Shown piece after piece: positions 59,928-64,000 of a DNA stretch of 64,000 nucleotides (position 1 is its first letter; every line of letters starts with the position of its first letter). This DNA is from Prevotella sp. (GTDB lineage: Bacteria > Bacteroidota > Bacteroidia > Bacteroidales > Bacteroidaceae). Under the pieces are notes generated by a model. It saw only the letters and a list, made by a program, of their open reading frames with translations. It was not told the DNA's origin and did not search any database. The stretch spans positions 44,932 through 108,931 of the forward strand of contig JAFWSS010000177.1 in the NCBI GenBank assembly GCA_017524385.1, given 5' to 3'. The position numbers were made by a program, and so were the translations under genes.

Positions 59928-60929
59928 TTAAGACCATTGCACATCATCCATGGGGTAATGCACGCCCCATTTCTGGCGGAAATCGTCCATGAGTTGCATG
60001 ATGTAGAGGGTTTCCTCATGGGGCATTTCGCGGGGTTCGAGCAAACCTTCGATGAGGGCGTCGCGGCAGGCGAGGAACTGGTATTCGTAGCCGGTGATTT
60101 GCCGGGGCACGTGGATGTCCTCCACAAACTCGCGGTCGTGGGTGTTCACCGTGACTTTCTGGGGATTGTTGATGTTGTCGATGATGAGGTTGCCGTCGGT
60201 ACCGGCGATGACGCCGATGTTGTCGCCCACGCAGGCGGCGCTCGACTGCAGGTTGCAGAGCATGCCGTCGGCCAGCACCAGGCTGATGGCGTTGGTGAGG
60301 TCCATGCCGGTGGTGCTCTTCACGCATTGGCTCTCGATGCTGACGATGTCGGAGGGGAAGAACATGCGGACGAAGTTGAGGGCGTAGACGCCGAGGTCGA
60401 GCAGGGCGCCGCCGCAGAGGTCGGGGCGCATGATGCGTGGCTTCTCGCCCATGCTGTAGCCCAATGTGGCGGTGACGAGCCGGGGAGTGCCGATGCGGCC
60501 GCTGGCTATTAGGTCGCGCACCGTCTTGACGACGGGTTGGTAGCGTGTCCAGATGGCCTCGGCAAGGAACAGTCCTCGCTCGCGGGCAAGTTGCACAATG
60601 GCGAGCGACTGTGCATGGTTGGCCATGAAAGCCTTCTCCACCAGGCAGGGCTTGCCGGCGAGAAGGGCGTCGCGGGTTACTTCATAATGGTGGGAATGAG
60701 GGGTGGCGACATATACGAGGTCGACGTCGGGGTCCGTATATATTTCGCCATACGAACCGTATGCTTTTTTCACATTCCATTGCTTGGCGAATGCAGTGGC
60801 TTTTTCCAGTGAGCGTGAGGCAATGGCGTGGCACTCACACGTTTCAAGTCCGTTCAATGTGATGGCAGCCTTCTCGGCAATCCATCCCGCACCAACTATG
60901 CCGATGCGTAATATCTTGTCATTATTCAT
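59928..60929 (-). CDS. Gfo/Idh/MocA family oxidoreductase
   Basis: The 333-residue protein has the N-terminal Rossmann fold with RIGIVGAGWIAEKAA, then VYVATPHSHHYEV and the EKAFMANHAQSLAIV motif with the catalytic Lys. The C-terminal alpha/beta domain carries CGGALLDLGVYALNF. Family members oxidise or isomerise sugars or inositols with NAD(P). It heads the five-gene operon with GH9, the barrel, the alcohol dehydrogenase and the epimerase. A -7 box lies 90 bp upstream. Confidence 0.93.
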   Translation of the reverse strand: MNNDKILRIGIVGAGWIAEKAAITLNGLETCECHAIASRSLEKATAFAKQWNVKKAYGSYGEIYTDPDVDLVYVATPHSHHYEVTRDALLAGKPCLVEKAFMANHAQSLAIVQLARERGLFLAEAIWTRYQPVVKTVRDLIASGRIGTPRLVTATLGYSMGEKPRIMRPDLCGGALLDLGVYALNFVRMFFPSDIVSIESQCVKSTTGMDLTNAISLVLADGMLCNLQSSAACVGDNIGVIAGTDGNLIIDNINNPQKVTVNTHDREFVEDIHVPRQITGYEYQFLACRDALIEGLLEPREMPHEETLYIMQLMDDFRQKWGVHYPMDDVQWS

Positions 60930-61018
60930 AATAGGAAATGGTTTGGGGCTGTAGGCCTCAAATCAAAAAAGGTTGATGATATCATTCTAAAAACTACTAT
61001 TATGACGTTTTTCCATAG

Positions 61019-61026
61019 CAAAAGTA
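61019..61026 (-). promoter_or_regulatory. -7 box for the Gfo/Idh-GH9 operon
   Basis: TACTTTTG on the minus strand, followed by C. The 379-bp gap upstream holds only this box and two arrays. Confidence 0.6.
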
Positions 61027-61083
61027 AAATTTTTTGAAACGTATTTATAGATTGTTAACATCTGGAATACTTTTGCCGGCAAT

Positions 61084-61212
61084 CGGTATGAAAAGGGCCT
61101 TATGGGGGGTATGGGGTTTATGAGGGTATGGGCTTTATGGGCTTTATGGGTTTTATGGGCCTTATGGGCTTTATGGGCTTTATGGGTTTTATGGGTTTTA
61201 TGGGCCTTATCG
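61084..61212 (-). repeat. 9-bp-period CCCATAAAG array
   Basis: Sense with the upstream transferase gene, 9-bp units CCCATAAAG, CCCATAAGG and CCCATAAAA repeat about twelve times, with the clearest part at 61130-61210. It separates the transferase 3' end from the next promoter. Confidence 0.9.
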
Positions 61213-61262
61213 CTAAAAAAGGTGCCTGTATGCTCCGTTCTCCGTAGGTTGTGCCTCTGGCA

Positions 61263-61311
61263 CAACTCAATCTTCAATCTTCAATCTTCAATTTTCAATC
61301 TTCAATCTTCA
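61263..61311 (-). repeat. GAAGATT/GAAAATT array at the transferase stop
   Basis: Seven-bp units on the minus strand begin with the TGA that ends the transferase gene. Confidence 0.9.
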
Positions 61312-62766
61312 ATACGCCTTCTTGTCAGGCACGAAAAGTGTGACGAAAGTGCGAAGGATGATTTTGATGTCAAGCCAGAACGTCCAGTTCTCGATATACC
61401 AGATGTCCTTTTGTATGCGCTCTTCCATTTCCCACACCTCTTTCGTCTCGCCGCGACTGCCGCTCACCTGGGCCCATCCAGTGATGCCGGGGAGGCTGAA
61501 GTGCCTCACCATGTACTTATCGATGATTTCACCATACTCCTTGGTGTGTGCCAGCATGTGAGGACGGGGGCCTACGATGCTCATATCGCCCTTGAGCACG
61601 TTGAAGAACTGCGGGAACTCGTCGATGTTGGTCTTTCGTATGAAGTCACCAAAGGGGAATTTCCTCGGGTCGTCCTTGGTGGCCTGCACCTTGTCGGCGT
61701 CCTTGTTGACGTGCATCGACCTGAATTTGTAACAGGTGAATGTCTTGCCGTTGAATCCTGTGCGTTGCTGCTTGAAGAAGATGGGGCCTGGACTTTGCCT
61801 CTTGATGAGGTAGGCGATGAGGGGGATGAAGGGAAGCATGACCAAGCAGACAACCGCACTCACCACGATGTCGAACGTCCTTTTGATGAACATGTTGAGG
61901 GGATGGGAGAGGGGTTCGTGATGGTTGGTGAACACCATCGTCTCACCCAATTGCTCGGGTTGAAGGTTCAACAGGAAGTTGCCCGACATCCTGGGGACAT
62001 AATAGAAATGTATAAGGTTTTTGTCACAGTATTTGATCAGCCGCATGATTTGCTCGTTCTCGTCGTGGGAGAGGCAGCAGAACAACTCATCGGTGCGGGC
62101 GATGTCGGTCAAGGTGCACGATGGGGGAGTCGCACCCTCTGATGGTTCGAAGCCGATGAGTTGGTTGAGGGTGTCGAGGGTGCCGTGGTGGATGATTTCC
62201 TTGGGGCAATTCTCCATAAGTTCGTTGGCAAAGTAACCCCTGATCTTGTAACCGGTGGAGGAGTCGGAGATGAGGTTGCGATACAGCATGAGCAAGGCGG
62301 GGTCGCTGCCCACGAAGAGCACGCTGCGAGTGTTGCGGCCCGACTGTCTGAAAAACCTGATGAACAGTTTCTCCAACAAGCGAAAGATGAAGATGGCGGT
62401 CAACTCCGCTGCAAGGAAGATGACCATGAACTTGAACATGCGCACACTGCCCCTGCCGCCAAGAAGGCGTAGACAGAAAAACATGATGGTGATATGGACA
62501 AGGCACAGTTTGAGCACGCTTAGGAACACCTCGTCTATTTGTGTCCTACGGCGGTGGATGATGGTGCCTATGCAGAAATGCGCAATGACCATCGCCACGT
62601 TGGCGATGATGAACGTGATGCGTGGCTCCTTGCTGAAATAGAGGGGGTAGACGGTGTCAAGGTACTTCTTGCACAAAAGAAGAAGTACGTTGAGGATGAC
62701 GAAATCGATGATGACGACGCCACCCTTGATCAGTTCGTTACCCATTGAATATTTCTTCGTGTCCAT
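61309..62766 (-). CDS. Undecaprenyl-phosphate sugar phosphotransferase (WbaP/WcaJ type)
   Basis: The 485-residue protein has four N-terminal membrane helices, a central CoA-binding-like domain (SVLFVGSDPALL) and a C-terminal bacterial sugar transferase domain. Motifs are FDIVVSAVVCLVMLPFIPLI, SPGPIFFKQQRTGFNGKTF, MSIVGPRPHM and GITGWAQVSGSRGET. It transfers hexose-1-phosphate to undecaprenyl phosphate, the first step in capsule or exopolysaccharide synthesis. The ATG at 62766 (MDTKKYSMG) is chosen because it is the first start after the promoter with a reasonable leader. No other exopolysaccharide genes are adjacent. Confidence 0.93.
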   Translation of the reverse strand: MDTKKYSMGNELIKGGVVIIDFVILNVLLLLCKKYLDTVYPLYFSKEPRITFIIANVAMVIAHFCIGTIIHRRRTQIDEVFLSVLKLCLVHITIMFFCLRLLGGRGSVRMFKFMVIFLAAELTAIFIFRLLEKLFIRFFRQSGRNTRSVLFVGSDPALLMLYRNLISDSSTGYKIRGYFANELMENCPKEIIHHGTLDTLNQLIGFEPSEGATPPSCTLTDIARTDELFCCLSHDENEQIMRLIKYCDKNLIHFYYVPRMSGNFLLNLQPEQLGETMVFTNHHEPLSHPLNMFIKRTFDIVVSAVVCLVMLPFIPLIAYLIKRQSPGPIFFKQQRTGFNGKTFTCYKFRSMHVNKDADKVQATKDDPRKFPFGDFIRKTNIDEFPQFFNVLKGDMSIVGPRPHMLAHTKEYGEIIDKYMVRHFSLPGITGWAQVSGSRGETKEVWEMEERIQKDIWYIENWTFWLDIKIILRTFVTLFVPDKKAY

Positions 62767-62842
62767 GGTGTGGTGCTGTTTTTTGTGCGGATGGCAGAGC
62801 CATCCCATGGCATCCAATGATTATACATTTCCTTCCAACTTG

Positions 62843-62850
62843 CAAAGGTA
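62843..62850 (-). promoter_or_regulatory. -7 box for the sugar transferase gene
   Basis: TACCTTTG on the minus strand within the duplicated segment, about 77 bp before the ATG at 62766. Confidence 0.65.
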
Positions 62851-62958
62851 GTGCAAGGCGAGCGAAAAGCAAAATAAATAACGAAGTTTTTATTTTCTTT
62901 TCCGAGTCGCCGCCTGTCTTCGCCTTCGGCAGAGATAGTGCAAGGCGAGCGAAAAGCA
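62849..62958 (-). repeat. Direct repeat covering the transferase promoter
   Basis: TAGTGCAAGGCGAGCGAAAA (plus GCAA) occurs at 62849 and again at 62935. The first copy runs into a good -7 box; the second has TATCTCTG, a damaged box. Confidence 0.8.
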
Positions 62959-63306
62959 ACTCCGATGGCATCCATGCCCAACAGAATGTCCAATCCTATG
63001 CCAAGAAGTTGCTTTTCGTCAGAATGGTTTTCGGAAACTTCACCTTCAACAAAAAGAAAACCGTCAAATAATGATGATGATGGTTGAGTAGGGAGTGTTC
63101 ACTGCATTGAATATCAAGATTCGTGATACATAAAAGAGGCGGAGTTTTTTTGAGTCAGTAATTCTTTAATAGGATTACAACTATATTTGCTTTATGTGGA
63201 TTTGCTATCCGCATAAGGATTCTTGGCATTTTTGCTGTACTGAGTCGCCGTGGTTCGCCCCACTGGTCAAGTCCTTTGTGTTGGAAGCCCCACAAGCATC
63301 TCTCAT
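62959..63306. other. Intergenic region with a hairpin and an orphan promoter-like box
   Basis: TATATTTG at 63182-63189 (plus strand) is followed by a hairpin, TTATGTGGAT-TTGCT-ATCCGCATAA (63192-63216). No gene follows on the plus strand. The hairpin has the GGATTTGC-ATCC form of dispersed Bacteroidetes repeats. Nothing else is seen. Confidence 0.45.
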
Positions 63307-63753
63307 CTATTTATACCCCACCCCATAGCAACTATTACAACGGGCCTTGCCCGTGTAGTCGCAACATGAATGGACTCCTGTGCCATTACATTCAGGGCAT
63401 TTGCGGTTGAAATAGCCTTTTCCTTTGCATACGCTACATCTTACACAGCGCTTCAGGTATTGTTGAGACACCCAACCATCTTCCCACAAATTGTAAGTGC
63501 CTGCATAGAAAACATGTCTAAAGCCGTTCCTTACTATACCGTCACTGGCCACAATTTCGCCTTTATCAAGCTGGACGATTCCTTCACTCCCGTAAGCACC
63601 AGAATATTCCACGATGCCGTAATTCTTTCCTGGTCCTTCGCGGACGTTTACGTGAGTACCCGTAGATTTGTAATAAACATATTGCTGGGCACTTGCATTC
63701 ACACAAACAAGCATCATCAGGATGCTTAATAATAGCATTTTTTTCATAGTCAT
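63307..63753 (-). CDS. Secreted SH3-domain protein with DnaJ-type zinc motifs
   Basis: The 148-residue protein has a signal peptide (LLLSILMMLVCVNASAQ), a bacterial SH3 domain (about 27-95; THVNVREGPGKNYGIV) and a Cys-rich end. The latter has CVRCSVCKGKGYF, CPECNGTG and CNSCYGVG, close to the CxxCxGxG units of the DnaJ zinc finger, but no J domain. Export of a DnaJ-like zinc finger is unusual. It may bind peptidoglycan through the SH3 domain and unfolded proteins or zinc through the finger. It is monocistronic with a box at 63778. Confidence 0.8.
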   Translation of the reverse strand: MTMKKMLLLSILMMLVCVNASAQQYVYYKSTGTHVNVREGPGKNYGIVEYSGAYGSEGIVQLDKGEIVASDGIVRNGFRHVFYAGTYNLWEDGWVSQQYLKRCVRCSVCKGKGYFNRKCPECNGTGVHSCCDYTGKARCNSCYGVGYK

Positions 63754-63777
63754 TAAGTTTGGTGATTAATAGTGCGA

Positions 63778-63785
63778 CAAAAATA
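63778..63785 (-). promoter_or_regulatory. -7 box for the SH3/zinc-finger gene
   Basis: TATTTTTG on the minus strand, 25 bp before the ATG. Confidence 0.5.
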
Positions 63786-63859
63786 GGGGATAAATCTCAA
63801 ACAACCAAATTTTTTCGACCTGTAAGGTTGGTCGTCACACCAAGAATTCCCCCGAAGTC

Positions 63860-63994
63860 GTAGGGGCGGGTCTTGTGCCCGCCTGCCGCCAAGAGGTCGG
63901 TGCCAGGTGGTAGAGACGGGATACATCCCGTCTCAGTGCGCACCACCTCATTTGGCGTGGCATTCCGCTGGTGAGACGGGATGTATCCCGTCTC
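63860..63994. repeat. REP-like hairpins at the window end
   Basis: A copy of the GGGGCGGG-tcttgtg-CCCGCC element (63862-63883) is followed by two copies of the GAGACGGGAT...ATCCCGTCTC palindrome (63913-63934 and 63973-63994), differing only in the two-base loop. Confidence 0.85.
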
Positions 63995-64000
63995 TACAAT

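Noticed and set aside
61102-62142. 346-codon plus-strand frame with a Leu/Trp/Ala-rich start
   Set aside because: The start is the 9-bp array read in frame (LWAL repeats) and the rest is antisense to the sugar transferase.

Overview
The window looks like a chromosomal segment of a saccharolytic Bacteroidales bacterium, most likely Prevotella or a close relative. This rests on many Bacteroidetes-type promoters with a TAnnTTTG -7 box, the housekeeping gene order rbfA - O-methyltransferase - aroQ - xerD, DUF2851 and DUF4105 proteins, secreted glycoside hydrolases (GH3, GH9, GH35), a C10 peptidase with a T9SS-like tail, and GC-rich coding sequence. The genus is inferred.

Layout. 1-8.3 kb is housekeeping: rbfA (partial), O-methyltransferase, aroQ, xerD, DUF2851, thioesterase, dprA, dusB, ribF and a CPBP protease. 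8.4-17.8 kb (minus strand) is island A. It has six tightly spaced genes: two related membrane proteins with a J-domain-like start, a signal-anchored coiled-coil protein, an Hsp70, a kinase-AAA fusion and a TerB-like protein. A separate TerB-like plus SprT-like pair lies upstream. 17.9-21.8 kb holds a secreted GH3, a decayed gene end, and an anti-sigma/ECF sigma pair. 22.5-28.1 kb is a topA-aroK-speA-argB operon. 28.2-35.8 kb (minus strand) is island B: a zinc-ribbon protein, a zinc-ribbon pseudokinase-kinase, a small membrane protein, a kinase fused to what reads as a degenerate ATP-binding-dead Hsp70, and a membrane protein with an internal duplication. 36-37.4 kb carries a secreted 20-residue-repeat protein, a broken WG-repeat gene and a small membrane protein. 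37.5-48.5 kb has an acyl-CoA ligase/DUF4105 pair, an AlbA_2-type regulator, GH35, an esterase, an ATP-grasp protein, a sialate-O-acetylesterase-like protein and a Nudix hydrolase. 48.6-64 kb has a C10 peptidase, a five-gene operon (Gfo/Idh oxidoreductase, GH9, TonB-dependent-receptor-like barrel, iron alcohol dehydrogenase, SDR epimerase), a WbaP-type sugar transferase and an SH3 protein with DnaJ-type zinc motifs.

The most interesting content is the pair of Hsp70/kinase islands. Island A links a catalytically intact Hsp70 to a kinase-AAA protein whose catalytic Asp is Glu. Island B links a kinase to an Hsp70 relic and uses a recurring YGPPP tail motif. Together they suggest a chaperone-phosphosignalling system at the inner membrane that I cannot match to a described pathway.

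The intergenic DNA is also unusual. Short-period arrays (7, 9 or 11 bp), each of different sequence, sit just after stop codons of genes, and one family (GAAGATT/GAAAATT) contains the stop codon of several genes. No tRNA, rRNA, CRISPR array, transposase or SusCD pair was found.
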